64,000 bases of DNA from Marinobacterium_D sp050908845 (GCF_050908845.1 NZ_CP194171.1:1984001-2048000), one strand, 5' to 3'; positions 1-8,432 are shown, numbered from the stretch's first letter. Made by a program: numbers and translations. Notes: generated by a model not told the origin, from the letters alone.

Positions 1-1
1 C

Positions 2-46
2 CGTCACACCCAGCGGCGTATCCCGGTCGGGGAGTCCAGCGCATGA
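2..46 (+). CDS. 3' end of an upstream gene, possibly hypD (partial)
   Basis: An open frame enters from the left edge and ends in a TGA at 44-46 that overlaps the hypE ATG (ATGA), the usual form of translational coupling in hyp operons. Only 14 codons are visible and they carry no diagnostic motif. The hypD call rests on the common order hypD-hypE and is weak. Confidence 0.3.
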   Translation, partial: RHTQRRIPVGESSA

Positions 47-1068
47 GTCGTCTGAATTTCGCCAATGGACGGGTCGAGATGGTTCACGGCAGCGGCGGTC
101 GCGCCATGGCCGAACTGATTGATCAGCTCTTTGCCCCTGCCTTTGATAATGAATGGCTGGCGCAGGGTAACGATCAGGCCCGGTTCAGCCTGCCAACGGG
201 AAAGGTGGTGATGGCCACCGACAGCCATGTGGTATCGCCGCTGTTTTTCCCTGGTGGTGATATAGGTTCGCTGTCGGTTCACGGCACCATCAACGACCTG
301 GCCATGTCTGGCGCGACGCCCTGTTACCTGTCCGCCGGTTTTATCCTGGAAGAGGGCTTTCCGTTGGCGGACCTCAAGCGCATTGTTTATTCCATGGCGC
401 AGGCGTCAAAGCAGGCGGACGTACCGATCGTAACCGGCGATACCAAAGTGGTGGAGCGGGGCAAGGGCGATGGCGTATTCATTACGACTACCGGTATCGG
501 CGTGGTTCCGTCTCATCTGGCGTTGTCCGGTGACCAGGCAAGACCGGGCGATGCGATTTTGCTTTCCGGTCCCATCGGTGATCACGGTGTCACGATTCTG
601 TCCCTGCGTGAAAGCCTGGGGTTTGCGTCGGATATCTGCTCGGATTCCCAGGCGCTGCACAGACTGGTGGCAAGCATGGTGGAACAGGTGCCTGAGATCC
701 GCTGTATGCGTGACCCGACCCGGGGTGGACTGGCAAACACGCTGAATGAGCTGGCTCAGCAGTCCGGCGTGGGTATGCAGCTGCAGGAGCGGCGCATTCC
801 GGTGCGTGAGCCGGTGCGGGCGGCCTGCGAGTTTCTTGGTCTGGATCCGCTTTACGTGGCCAATGAGGGCAAGCTGATCGCTATCTGTCCGGCGGAGAAA
901 GCCGAGCAGCTGCTGGCGGTGATGCGTGACCATCCCCAGGGACAGGGTGCGGCGATTATTGGTCAGGTGGTGGAGGACAGCCACCGCTTTGTGCAGATGG
1001 AAACCCTGTTTGGCGGCAACCGCATGGTGGACTGGCTCAACGGCGAGCAACTGCCGCGGATCTGTTGA
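43..1068 (+). CDS. hypE: Hydrogenase maturation protein HypE
   Basis: HypE (341 aa, usual length) dehydrates the thiocarbamate on its own C-terminal cysteine to a thiocyanate. With HypF, this supplies the CN ligands of the [NiFe]-hydrogenase active site in the cytoplasm. The protein has the AIR-synthase/PurM-like fold, with a Gly-rich start (VHGSGGRAMAELI), the ATP-site stretch around ATDSHVVSPLFFPGGD and the diagnostic C-terminus PRIC, whose last residue is the modified Cys. The ATG overlaps the previous stop, so it is probably the last gene of a hyp operon. It implies a [NiFe] hydrogenase, perhaps one recycling nitrogenase H2, lying to the left of the window. Confidence 0.95.
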   Translation: MSRLNFANGRVEMVHGSGGRAMAELIDQLFAPAFDNEWLAQGNDQARFSLPTGKVVMATDSHVVSPLFFPGGDIGSLSVHGTINDLAMSGATPCYLSAGFILEEGFPLADLKRIVYSMAQASKQADVPIVTGDTKVVERGKGDGVFITTTGIGVVPSHLALSGDQARPGDAILLSGPIGDHGVTILSLRESLGFASDICSDSQALHRLVASMVEQVPEIRCMRDPTRGGLANTLNELAQQSGVGMQLQERRIPVREPVRAACEFLGLDPLYVANEGKLIAICPAEKAEQLLAVMRDHPQGQGAAIIGQVVEDSHRFVQMETLFGGNRMVDWLNGEQLPRIC

Positions 1069-1149
1069 TCCGGGCAGGCAGGCTCGAATAGAGGCGGCGC
1101 AGGGTGAGCGAGTTTGGTGTCGCCCATAGGGGTTGTTTTGCCCGCCTGT

Positions 1150-2481
1150 TCAGGCGCCGTGGAGATGGGTATAGATCGCCAGCGTTGCAAAGCCGATGGC
1201 GAGCATGGCCGGGGCGTAGAAGCGGTTCAGCTTCAGCAGCGTCAGGGCGCCGATACCGTAGCGCGACTGCAGGCTGATCTGAACACCGGAAAAGGGTGAC
1301 AGGCTGACGCCAAGTGACCAGCTCAGCAACAGGGTGATGCCCAGCAGGTCGGGGTCATCGACGCTTGGCATCAGTATGCTGCCCGCCAGTACCACACTGG
1401 TGACCGGGTGCATGCCGATCATTGCCAGGCCGATCATCACGGCCAGTGTGCTGCAGGCTGCCACCAGGCCAAAGTGAGCCGGCGCCAGGCGGATATCCAG
1501 GGACAGAAGCAGGGCACCGATACCGGCGGCCAGCACGGCGGCGGCCACAAACAGGGTGACTTCACCTCCCAAGCGCGGTAGTCCGTGGCGCACATGTGTT
1601 GCCAGAATGCCGGGAGCACTGCGACCGCTTTTTACCGGCAACCAGAGCAGGGTAAACAGCAGGGATAGCAGAGTTACCAGCGTGATCACCGACACGTCAG
1701 GCCAGAGCTGGTGGGCAATAATTACCAGTACCGCCAGAAAGGTTGGAATCCACAGTGCTCCCAGGTGCAGCGGGTAGCCTGGTGTTTCCGCGACCTCAGG
1801 GTGACGGGCTATCTGCCAGCTGGTGAGCAGCAGGCCGATGACTGCCACGGGTATACCGTAGAGTACCAGTGTGCTCAGGCTGGCGCCCGGAGCGCTGATC
1901 AGTACCACGCCCATCGCTGCGAAAAAGGGCGACCAGACGGCACAGTTGCCGAAGCTGCGCAGCAGCGTCAGGCCCTGTAACGGAGTCAGCGGTCTCTGTG
2001 CGCTGAGCCTGTCACCCAGAATCATCACCGACGACATATTGATCACCGAGCCGATCAGGTGACCGCCAAAAAGGGTGGCGTTGAGGGCACGCGCGCCGGG
2101 CGGCAGCTGTTCATCAGTTTCCAGGCCGCTCAACGTAACCAGGCGCAGGAAGCTGACGGCGACCAGCATGGCGATAATCATCTGATTGGCTTCCAGAGCC
2201 TTGAGCAGGTAACCAGCTCCATCGCCGCCGATAAGCAGGCTGGTTACCAGAGCGAGCACGCCGACCGCCAGTAACAGGATGCGCTGTGTTCTCTGTCCGC
2301 GCTGCTGATGGCGTAACAACAGGGCCAGGGCGATCCAGGCGGGAATGCCGGCCAGGTAGCCGGGGATTTGCCCGGTGAGTGCCGCCAGGGTGCTAAGTGG
2401 CAGTATCGAAACCAGTACGATGCCGGGCAGCAAGGTCACAAGGTCGGATTGATCGACGGTCTGGGTGTTCGCGGTGCTCAT
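1150..2481 (-). CDS. Polytopic membrane protein of unknown function
   Basis: This 443-residue, very hydrophobic protein has about 11-12 predicted membrane segments. I do not recognise the family. The alternation of long hydrophobic stretches, and a late segment with Pro and Ser (LGVSLSPFSGVQ), suggest a transporter or permease, but no substrate can be assigned. The start at 2481 (MSTANTQ) is chosen because it is preceded by AGAGAA. An in-frame ATG 90 bases earlier would add a polar, Pro- and Thr-rich leader with no hydrophobic character. It faces hypE convergently, and its upstream region (2482-2910) carries unusual repeats. Confidence 0.6.
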   Translation of the reverse strand: MSTANTQTVDQSDLVTLLPGIVLVSILPLSTLAALTGQIPGYLAGIPAWIALALLLRHQQRGQRTQRILLLAVGVLALVTSLLIGGDGAGYLLKALEANQMIIAMLVAVSFLRLVTLSGLETDEQLPPGARALNATLFGGHLIGSVINMSSVMILGDRLSAQRPLTPLQGLTLLRSFGNCAVWSPFFAAMGVVLISAPGASLSTLVLYGIPVAVIGLLLTSWQIARHPEVAETPGYPLHLGALWIPTFLAVLVIIAHQLWPDVSVITLVTLLSLLFTLLWLPVKSGRSAPGILATHVRHGLPRLGGEVTLFVAAAVLAAGIGALLLSLDIRLAPAHFGLVAACSTLAVMIGLAMIGMHPVTSVVLAGSILMPSVDDPDLLGITLLLSWSLGVSLSPFSGVQISLQSRYGIGALTLLKLNRFYAPAMLAIGFATLAIYTHLHGA

Positions 2482-2681
2482 ATTGTTCTCTGTCGGTGGC
2501 GCTGGAAGCTTTGGGCGTGTTCTGTGGCGTGTCAGTGTTTCCGGGTCGGTAGCTGCGGATAGCCTGATCACCCGTTTGCGCAGGGTGAGGAGCCGGTGAT
2601 TTACTGCAGATCGGATAAAGAGGGTGCAGGCCGCGTCTACCGAACTCCTGATAAGAGCCGCAAGAGAGTCAGACAGCTAAG

Positions 2682-2745
2682 GGTTTAAGCGAATCAGGGT
2701 TTAAGCAACCATCGGTTTAAGCTATTCAGCGCTTAAGCATTGGCG
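2682..2745. repeat. Four direct repeats GGTTTAAGC at an exact 16-base period
   Basis: Copies start at 2682, 2698, 2714 and 2730. The first three read GGTTTAAGC and the fourth CGCTTAAGC. The seven intervening bases also keep a weak pattern, with CAG or a similar triplet at the end of several. TTTAAGC/GCTTAA is partly palindromic. The array could be binding sites for an oligomeric regulator or a relic of slippage. Confidence 0.7.
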
Positions 2746-2761
2746 ATTGCCGGGGAAACTG

Positions 2762-2804
2762 TTGTCAGCACGATTAGTTGGACCAATATACTTAATGCTG
2801 ACAA
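2762..2804. repeat. Inverted repeat TTGTCAGCA / TGCTGACAA
   Basis: Two perfect 9-base arms (2762-2770 and 2796-2804) are separated by 25 bases. The spacer itself contains the small palindrome TTGGACCAA (2778-2786). The arrangement looks like operator DNA or a weak cruciform. It lies upstream of the leftward membrane-protein gene, next to the 16-base repeats. Confidence 0.55.
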
Positions 2805-2880
2805 AAAACGTCAATTATTCAGCGGAAAGCTGAAGGGCGGGCCGGCAGGTTGAACCGGGTTTAAAGGCAGGGGGTGATTG

Positions 2881-2904
2881 GCGCTGCCCCGGGCAGGGCA
2901 GCGC
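2881..2904 (-). terminator. Hairpin after the tolC-like gene
   Basis: A perfect 9-base stem, GCGCTGCCC / GGGCAGCGC, with a 6-base loop lies just past the stop of the leftward tolC-like gene. There is no clear U-run, so it may be a weak or Rho-assisted terminator or a 3' mRNA stabiliser. Confidence 0.5.
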
Positions 2905-2910
2905 TCAGGT

Positions 2911-4248
2911 TTACTGGGCAGCAGCCAGGCTGACCTTCTCGAAGTCCGGTGAAACTTCCATCGCTTCCATCAACTTGCCAACATGGGCAAGCAGACGATA
3001 ACGGGCGTACCATTCGTCGAACATGCCGTTAATCTCGTCGGAGCGAGCAGTGAAGTACTCGTTCTCTGAGTCGAGCAGGTCAAGCAGGGTGCGCTGCCCA
3101 ATCTCAAACTGACGCCAGTAGGCTTTACGGGTCTCGTCGGCTGACAGCGAGTGTCTCTCCAGCTGTTCCTGCTGCTGATAGATGTTGTTCAGCTTGTTCC
3201 AGGAGGAGCGGGCGTTGGCTTTCAGCTCACGCTGTACCGCGATGGCGGATGCCCGCTGTGCCTTGCTCAGATGCTCGAGCTGTTTGACACGGGCGCTGTC
3301 GGCACCACCGTTGTAAGCGTTGTACCGTGCCCTGAGCATCGCCAGTGCTTCGTCTTCTCGGAAGTCGGAGGCATCAACACCGTGATTGGAGCTGGCGCTG
3401 AGTTCCAGGTGCAGCGTCGGGTGGAAGGCGGAGCGTGCGACGTTTTCCTGTGCCAGCGCTGATTCATGCCGGGCGATCGCGGCCAGCAGGGCCGGGTGTT
3501 CGGTCAGAGCGATGGCAACGGCGTCTTCAGGTGTAGACGGCAGGTAAGTACAGCACTTGTCGGTGGGCATCTGCAGATCCTCCGGCGGGTGGCCGACCAC
3601 ACGCTCGAAGTTGATTTCCGCTTCCCACAGGTTGCCATCCGCAACAACCTTGTTTGATGACGCCAGTGCCAGGCGCGCTTCTGCCTGCTGCAGGTCGGAT
3701 TCGGAGCCGAAACCCGAATCGAAGCGACGCTTGATACTGTTGTAGGTGTCCCGGTGCGCTTCCAGGTTTTCGTTGGTCAAATCGAGCAATTGCTGGTAGC
3801 GCAGTACATCGAGGTACACCCGTGTGACACTCAGTGCCGTGTCTTCTGACGTTGCCAGCAGGGCCAGGGCCGAAGATGAAGCGGTTGATTCCGCTGCATC
3901 GACGCGGCTCTTGGTGGCGTAGCCGTCATAGAGCATCTGACTGGCGCTCAGCGTTGCCTCGCGCCGGTTCATGTCTTCGCTGTCAGGGGCTGTGCCGGCG
4001 TTATCAGTCCATTCGTAGCCGTAGCCAAGCAGCAGGTCGGCTTTCGGGTAGTACCCGCTTTTCGCGATTTTTACCTGTTGCTCGTCCGTCAGGCGTCGAG
4101 TGGCATCGAACAGAACCAGTGGATTGGTTTCCATGGTTTCCGTGATCGCCTCATCGATCGTTTGCGCCTGAGTTAACGGCGAAACGATCCCAAGAGTCGC
4201 GCCAGCCAGAGCTACTACCAGTGCCTTGCGCATCCTTTGCTTGTCCAT
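2911..4248 (-). CDS. TolC-family outer-membrane channel (type I secretion, LapE/AggA-like)
   Basis: This 445-residue outer-membrane efflux protein begins with a signal peptide (MRKALVVALAGATLG, ending near QAQ). It has the two repeated helical halves of the OEP family, with long Ala/Leu/Glu/Gln-rich coiled segments and the terminal region QRTLLDLLDSENEYFTAR. Such proteins form the outer-membrane exit of type I secretion systems. It is the last gene of an operon with an OmpA-like lipoprotein and a FecR-domain protein. In Shewanella an aggA (TolC) and ompA pair accompanies the bpfA adhesin and its LapG/LapD homologues. I therefore infer it exports the giant adhesin at 12.5-21.1 kb. The matching ABC transporter and adaptor genes are not in the window. 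Confidence 0.85.
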   Translation of the reverse strand: MDKQRMRKALVVALAGATLGIVSPLTQAQTIDEAITETMETNPLVLFDATRRLTDEQQVKIAKSGYYPKADLLLGYGYEWTDNAGTAPDSEDMNRREATLSASQMLYDGYATKSRVDAAESTASSSALALLATSEDTALSVTRVYLDVLRYQQLLDLTNENLEAHRDTYNSIKRRFDSGFGSESDLQQAEARLALASSNKVVADGNLWEAEINFERVVGHPPEDLQMPTDKCCTYLPSTPEDAVAIALTEHPALLAAIARHESALAQENVARSAFHPTLHLELSASSNHGVDASDFREDEALAMLRARYNAYNGGADSARVKQLEHLSKAQRASAIAVQRELKANARSSWNKLNNIYQQQEQLERHSLSADETRKAYWRQFEIGQRTLLDLLDSENEYFTARSDEINGMFDEWYARYRLLAHVGKLMEAMEVSPDFEKVSLAAAQ

Positions 4249-4267
4249 AGGTTGGCCTTGAATTCAG

Positions 4268-4810
4268 TTAGCGTAAGTTAATTTCGACACGGCGGTTCCG
4301 TTCCTCTCGAACACCATCACCCGTATCTATCAGTGGCTGAGTCTCGCCGAGCGACCTGGTGGTGATGGTATCCGCGTCCACCCCGATCTCGATGAGGTCC
4401 TCACGAACTGCGTCTGCGCGGCGCTGGCCCAGTGCCTGGTTGAGAGGTTTGGAGCCAGAGGTGTCCGTATGACCGGTGACGATCACTTCAGGTGCCGCGC
4501 GCTCCAGTACCGCCTGGTAAAGGCGCTGGGCTTCCTGCTGTGAGGCATCTGTCATTACGTCGGAATCAAAATTGAAGTAGATCAGGGAGTAGATAGGTGC
4601 AGGCGGCAGTGCGTCGGCTGCATCGCCTGGCAGTGCAGGACAGAACGGTGGTGGTTCGCTGGAAAGAAGAATTTCGCCGCCATCGTTGGCAGCCAGGTCA
4701 GAGGTTGGCGTGTCCGGACCGAAGGTATTTACAGCGCCACTATAAACGGTGCACCCGGTCAGGGTGGACAGCAGAATCGTGGATCCAAGCAGTTTGGCTG
4801 ATCGGCTCAT
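4268..4810 (-). CDS. OmpA-family peptidoglycan-binding lipoprotein
   Basis: The protein has 180 residues. The N-terminus has a lipoprotein signal with lipobox LTGC at residues 17-20. The C-terminal half (about 70-180) is an OmpA/Pal domain with the motifs VIVTGHTDTSG and RRADAVREDLIEIGVD, and the ending ERNRRVEINLR. It should be anchored in the outer membrane and bind peptidoglycan. It overlaps the upstream FecR-domain gene by 4 bases and is 19 bases from tolC, so the three are one operon. OmpA-like proteins next to TolC channels are common in Lap-type adhesin loci. Confidence 0.88.
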   Translation of the reverse strand: MSRSAKLLGSTILLSTLTGCTVYSGAVNTFGPDTPTSDLAANDGGEILLSSEPPPFCPALPGDAADALPPAPIYSLIYFNFDSDVMTDASQQEAQRLYQAVLERAAPEVIVTGHTDTSGSKPLNQALGQRRADAVREDLIEIGVDADTITTRSLGETQPLIDTGDGVREERNRRVEINLR

Positions 4811-5271
4811 TCTGCAATTTCCTTATCAAGCGGGTTGGCTACCTTGATGGCAAACTCGGTATCAGGAACCTCAAGGATGGCGGTAGGCGTTTGAACCTTG
4901 ACGGCACCGGGGCGTTTTTCGACCAGTTTGCCGGCAATCATTGCCAGGGAGCCGCTATTGACCTTCACATCCAGGTTGCCGTCGTTGCTTCTATCGTCGA
5001 AGGCGAAATTATCCAGTGACAGGGCAGAGTTGGGGCCTGCACCGAGGCGGGTGTCATCATCGAACAGCAGGCCGATGCTGCCGGATTTACTGGTGATAAT
5101 ACGGTCCAGTTCATTGACGCGTGCGCCGAGCTGGGCGCTCAGGGTTTCGCCATTGCGGATTACTGAGACATCGCCCTCGAGGGTTTTGATGGTCGCGATC
5201 GATTCCGCGAAAGACAGCATGGGTAGCGTCAGCAAAGCCAGTGACAGGCATAGGTTTTTTGCTGGGGACAT
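4807..5271 (-). CDS. Secreted FecR-domain protein
   Basis: This is a 154-residue protein with a cleavable signal peptide (MSPAKNLCLSLALLTLP, cleavage near SFA). A FecR domain follows (GDVSVIRNGETLSAQLG, then LDRIITSKSGSIGLLFDDDT). I took the ATG at 5271 because the 11 residues before it are charged and do not suit a signal peptide; the ATG at 5304 is the alternative. The domain pattern resembles the retention modules at the N-terminus of the adhesin at 12475. It is first in the operon with ompA-like and tolC-like genes. It probably acts in the periplasm; its binding partner is unknown. Confidence 0.8.
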   Translation of the reverse strand: MSPAKNLCLSLALLTLPMLSFAESIATIKTLEGDVSVIRNGETLSAQLGARVNELDRIITSKSGSIGLLFDDDTRLGAGPNSALSLDNFAFDDRSNDGNLDVKVNSGSLAMIAGKLVEKRPGAVKVQTPTAILEVPDTEFAIKVANPLDKEIAE

Positions 5272-5356
5272 CGTTGGGTTCTCCTTTACCCGCCGGTCTC
5301 TCATGCTTGTCGCCGGCGATAAAACCTGTTTTGTTTATGATACACGAGGCAATAAT

Positions 5357-5384
5357 ATTCTAGCCCAGAGGCGTCTTGCTACAA
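5357..5384 (-). promoter_or_regulatory. Candidate sigma-70 promoter for fecR-ompA-tolC operon
   Basis: On the minus strand TTGTAG (5379-5384) is followed after 16 bases by TAGAAT (5357-5362), about 85 bases before the start codon. The -10 box is good and the -35 box fair. Confidence 0.4.
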
Positions 5385-5619
5385 GCGAAAAGCTACCCTC
5401 AGAGAAGAATTTTGTTTGCGCCGGGTTTACTGTCGCACTACAGAGACATCTGAAAATAGGCTCTATGGGGTAGCTCGAACCGACATTCTATGCGGTCTAA
5501 GTTATCGCGGCCCGGTTCCTGTGCCTGGTCAGAGCAGGCTTTTATAACGCGGCAGCTGTTTTCTTTGGATATCAAGCCTGGCCGAATAGGGCGTAGCCGC
5601 CAGTTGTCCGTTCGCGACG

Positions 5620-5755
5620 GACATCATTCAGATTGCTGCTTTGCCGGTTCAGATTCCAGCACTCGATAAGACCGATACGCTTGAAGAGTGTACAGGGCGT
5701 AACGCATCCGCGTGATGCCCAGGATGCCCAGGATGCCGAAATGCACCGTCAGCTA
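5620..5755. pseudogene. Degenerate duplicate of the 6057-6440 segment
   Basis: Bases 5620-5692 match about 6057-6135 (inside the small gene at 5950) with many substitutions; shared blocks include ATCATCAG/ATCATTCAG, TTGCTGC, CAGATTC, AGCACT and CGCTTGAAGAG. Bases 5697-5752 then match about 6389-6435, the 3' end of the spm-like gene, sharing GCATCCGCGTGATGCC and CACCGTCAG. The part between is missing, so this is a duplicate with an internal deletion that has decayed. It also carries a tandem 9-base repeat, GATGCCCAG. Confidence 0.6.
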
Positions 5756-5949
5756 ATTCTTTAGTGCTAACGTAAGTGCGTTTTAATCTTTATTAATTTT
5801 GAAAGTGGCTCGGTAATTGTAGGGTTTTTCTCCGTGCATGGCGGGTGAAGGCCGATCATCTAAGATTAAGTTATTAAGCTGTTGATTTGATTTTGAATTA
5901 CCAGCCTCACCTCTGGTTCGTTAACCGTCAGGTTTTCTGGAGGTGTTTC

Positions 5950-6270
5950 ATGTTTGATATAACGTGTCGGGCTTTGGGCCCCTTGGTAGCGCTGACAGCG
6001 CTGCTGGTTTCGATAAATGCTGTTGCAATAGGGCTTTATGATCAGGGAGTGGGGCGGATTGATCATCAGGTTGCTGCCTTGCAGGCTCAGATTCGAGCAC
6101 TTAATAAAATCGATGCGCTTGAAGAGGCGTACCGGACGGGGCGGTCATATACGCTCTCCGAGGACGTGGTGCGCACCCGTGATATCGCGGGGTTCGACCT
6201 GCAACTGGAGATATTGCGAATTCGCCTCGGTTTGGGCCGCGAGGCGGATCTGTGCCTGTCGGTCTGCTGA
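5950..6270 (+). CDS. Small single-pass membrane protein, unknown
   Basis: This 106-residue hypothetical protein has one N-terminal hydrophobic segment (residues about 9-28), then a heptad-like helical stretch (DHQVAALQAQIRALNKIDAL) that may form a coiled coil. The start has a strong ribosome site (GGAGG, 7 bases before ATG); an in-frame upstream codon at 5887 is less likely. A decayed relative of its middle part lies at 5620-5692. It resembles the sensor end of a membrane receptor that stops short, so truncation is possible. I do not recognise the family. Confidence 0.55.
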   Translation: MFDITCRALGPLVALTALLVSINAVAIGLYDQGVGRIDHQVAALQAQIRALNKIDALEEAYRTGRSYTLSEDVVRTRDIAGFDLQLEILRIRLGLGREADLCLSVC

Positions 6271-6314
6271 GTGTGAGCGACATTCAAGGGTTGGTAACCT
6301 GATCTGTTGATGGA

Positions 6315-7535
6315 TCAGGCGAAAAACCACATGCCGACAATAATCGCGGTGGTTATGCCCACCGCATCGCACAGCAAGCCGGCCCAGAGGGCGTAGCGCA
6401 TCCGCGTGATGCCGACGACACCGAAATACACCGTCAGTACATAGAAGGTGGTTTCAGTGGAACCCTGCATGATTGCGGCGAGGCGTCCCGCCAGCGAATC
6501 CACGCCGTAGGCGTTGATCGTTTCCAGCATCATCGCCCGTGAGCCGCTGCCACTGAATGGCTTCATAAACGCCACCGGCAGGGCATCGACGAAAGCGGTG
6601 GTGATGCCGGCAGCTGCGAGCAGGGAGCCGATGCCCTGCAGTAATAACTCCAGGGCACCGCTGGCGCGGAACATGCCGATCGCCACCAGCATGGCGACCA
6701 GGTAGGGAATCAGCATAACCGCGGTCTCGAAGCCGGACTTGGCGCCCTCGACAAACTCGTCGTAGATCCGCACCCGGCGGATAAGTCCGGCAGCTACAAA
6801 CAGCCCGATAATGAGCAGCAACAGGCCGTTGGCGACGCTGGATGATACCTGTGAGAGCTGTTCAACCGGCAACTGACCCAGCCAGTATATGAAGCTTGCG
6901 ATCACTGCCACTAACCCGGCCAGCCAGCCAAGAATGACAGCATCTACACGGATTTTCTGAATCGCCATGACCGCCAGCAGGCCCGACAGGGTCGATGCCG
7001 TGGTGGCCAGCAGTATCGGGATAAACACGTCGGTAGGGCTGGCCGCTCCGGCCTGAGCGCGATACATGAAGATCGTTACCGGCAGCAGCGTGACCGAGGA
7101 GGTGTTAAGTACCAGGAACAGGATCTGCGCATTGCTGGCGGTATTGGCAACGGGGTTGAGCTGCTGCAGTGCCTGCATCGCCCGAATCCCCAGGGGCGTG
7201 GCGGCGTTATCCAGTCCCAGCATATTCGCCGCAAGGTTCATGGTGATGGCGCCTTGCGCAGGATGGCCGGCGGGTACTTCCGGCATCAGCCGGGAGAACA
7301 GTGGCGTGAGGCCTCGGCTGATTTTAGCGACCAGTCCCGCTTGCTCGGCGATACGAAACAAGCCCGACCAGAGCGCCAGTAACCCCACCAGGCCGATGGC
7401 GATCTCCACCGATAAGCGCGCCATATCGAAGCTGCTCTCGACTACTTTCTCCAACACCTCCGTGTCGCCGGTTCCCCAGCGTATGGAAGCAACCAGGATG
7501 CTTATCAGCATCAGGCCCGCCCAAACCTGATTCAA
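6315..7535 (-). CDS. SpmA-SpmB fusion, nucleoside-recognition domain membrane protein
   Basis: This is a 406-residue polytopic membrane protein with two Gate/nucleoside-recognition domains, corresponding to the Bacillus spore-maturation proteins SpmA (residues about 1-200) and SpmB (about 230-406) fused, as is common in proteobacteria. Family-typical stretches are NLAANMLGLDNAATPLG and ETINAYGVDSLAGRLAAIM, and the end GSTETTFYVLTVYFG. Function in non-sporulating bacteria is unknown. The start is TTG at 7535, with GGGAG eight bases upstream; no better ATG lies nearby in frame except the internal Met at residue 9. Confidence 0.85.
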   Translation of the reverse strand: MNQVWAGLMLISILVASIRWGTGDTEVLEKVVESSFDMARLSVEIAIGLVGLLALWSGLFRIAEQAGLVAKISRGLTPLFSRLMPEVPAGHPAQGAITMNLAANMLGLDNAATPLGIRAMQALQQLNPVANTASNAQILFLVLNTSSVTLLPVTIFMYRAQAGAASPTDVFIPILLATTASTLSGLLAVMAIQKIRVDAVILGWLAGLVAVIASFIYWLGQLPVEQLSQVSSSVANGLLLLIIGLFVAAGLIRRVRIYDEFVEGAKSGFETAVMLIPYLVAMLVAIGMFRASGALELLLQGIGSLLAAAGITTAFVDALPVAFMKPFSGSGSRAMMLETINAYGVDSLAGRLAAIMQGSTETTFYVLTVYFGVVGITRMRYALWAGLLCDAVGITTAIIVGMWFFA

Positions 7536-7661
7536 ATTCCATCTCCCTTGCTCAGAAGAGCAGCCAGTATACGCCCGAGCATAACAGATCTAACCGCGGG
7601 TGCTGCAATGGCGAATGACCAGGTTGTTAGCGGGCGCAGCAGCTGCTCGGAAAGTGAGCCG

Positions 7662-8432
7662 CTAACTGCCGCTTTTTAGCGCATTCTGGATTGCGGCGCA
7701 GGCATCGATCCAGGGTTGCATCGCATTCTGCTGCCTGAGCATATCCAGCCCCGCTTTCGTGAAGGTACCTTCGGTGGCGATGGAGTCGCATATCTCCCGT
7801 AACGGCAGTTCCGGGCGGGCCGAAGCCAGGGCTGTAGCACCACTAACCGAATGGGTAACCAGCGCGCGGGCTTGATCTGCGTCCAGTCCCTGCCCGGTAA
7901 ACCAGTCGGTCAGCTGATCAAGAAAATCGTAGATCCAGCCGTTCATGCAGGCGGCGGTCGCAGCCAGCTCGAACTTGTCTTCGCTATCGAATACGATCAG
8001 CTCCCCGAGTTGCGAGAGCAGCGCGTTGGCCGAGTCATGATCTGGGTAGAGCGGCACGACACCAGCAGCAAACTCGGCAGGCGCCAAAGGGAGAGTACGC
8101 ACCACCTCGGCGGAGCCTGCCAGCGACTTCAATGTCGATAGCGGTACACCGGCAGCGCAGGAGATCAGCAGATGGTGGGCGGTGAAGCTGAGATTGGAGA
8201 GCAGGTCTTCAAGCTGGGCGGGCTTGACGGCGATCAGCAGCAGATCGCACTGGTCGACCAGGCTTTGATTATCGGGGGCGATAATGCAGTCATGGTCCCG
8301 GCGCAGTCGCTCAGCCGTTGTTATCCCGCGTGGTGATACCAGAATCGGGCGTTTGTCACCCGCATTGCGAAGGCCCGCGACCACATAACTGGCCAAATGT
8401 CCGGCGCCAAGAATACCGATCGATCTGCTCAT
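7662..8432 (-). CDS. Pyrroline-5-carboxylate reductase family protein
   Basis: This 256-residue, NAD(P)-dependent reductase has an N-terminal Rossmann motif (IGILGAGHLASYVV), the family segment LLIAVKPAQLEDLL, and the C-terminal dimerisation domain with SVSGATALA and EGTFTKAGLDMLRQ. True ProC makes proline from pyrroline-5-carboxylate. This protein departs from the usual ProC signature: the expected TSPGGTT is replaced by SIATEGTFT. It may therefore be a paralogue with another imine substrate rather than the main ProC. It stands alone, between the spm-like gene and a glycosyltransferase. Confidence 0.8.
   Translation of the reverse strand: MSRSIGILGAGHLASYVVAGLRNAGDKRPILVSPRGITTAERLRRDHDCIIAPDNQSLVDQCDLLLIAVKPAQLEDLLSNLSFTAHHLLISCAAGVPLSTLKSLAGSAEVVRTLPLAPAEFAAGVVPLYPDHDSANALLSQLGELIVFDSEDKFELAATAACMNGWIYDFLDQLTDWFTGQGLDADQARALVTHSVSGATALASARPELPLREICDSIATEGTFTKAGLDMLRQQNAMQPWIDACAAIQNALKSGS

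Larger units (their letters stand above)
2482..2910. other. Non-coding region with phased repeats and an inverted repeat
   Basis: No credible gene lies in this 429-base stretch between two leftward genes. It holds a tolC-side hairpin (2881-2904), a long inverted repeat (2762-2804) and four direct repeats at 16-base spacing (2682-2745). It is probably the control region of the membrane-protein gene at 1150-2481. Confidence 0.5.
5272..5949. other. Long non-coding stretch with decayed duplication
   Basis: This 678-base gap between divergent genes holds the probable fecR promoter on the left and, at about 5620-5755, a degenerate copy of sequence found intact at about 6057-6440. I see no intact gene. 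The part nearest 5950 (about 5760-5940) is AT-rich and probably contains the promoter of the small gene at 5950. Confidence 0.5.
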
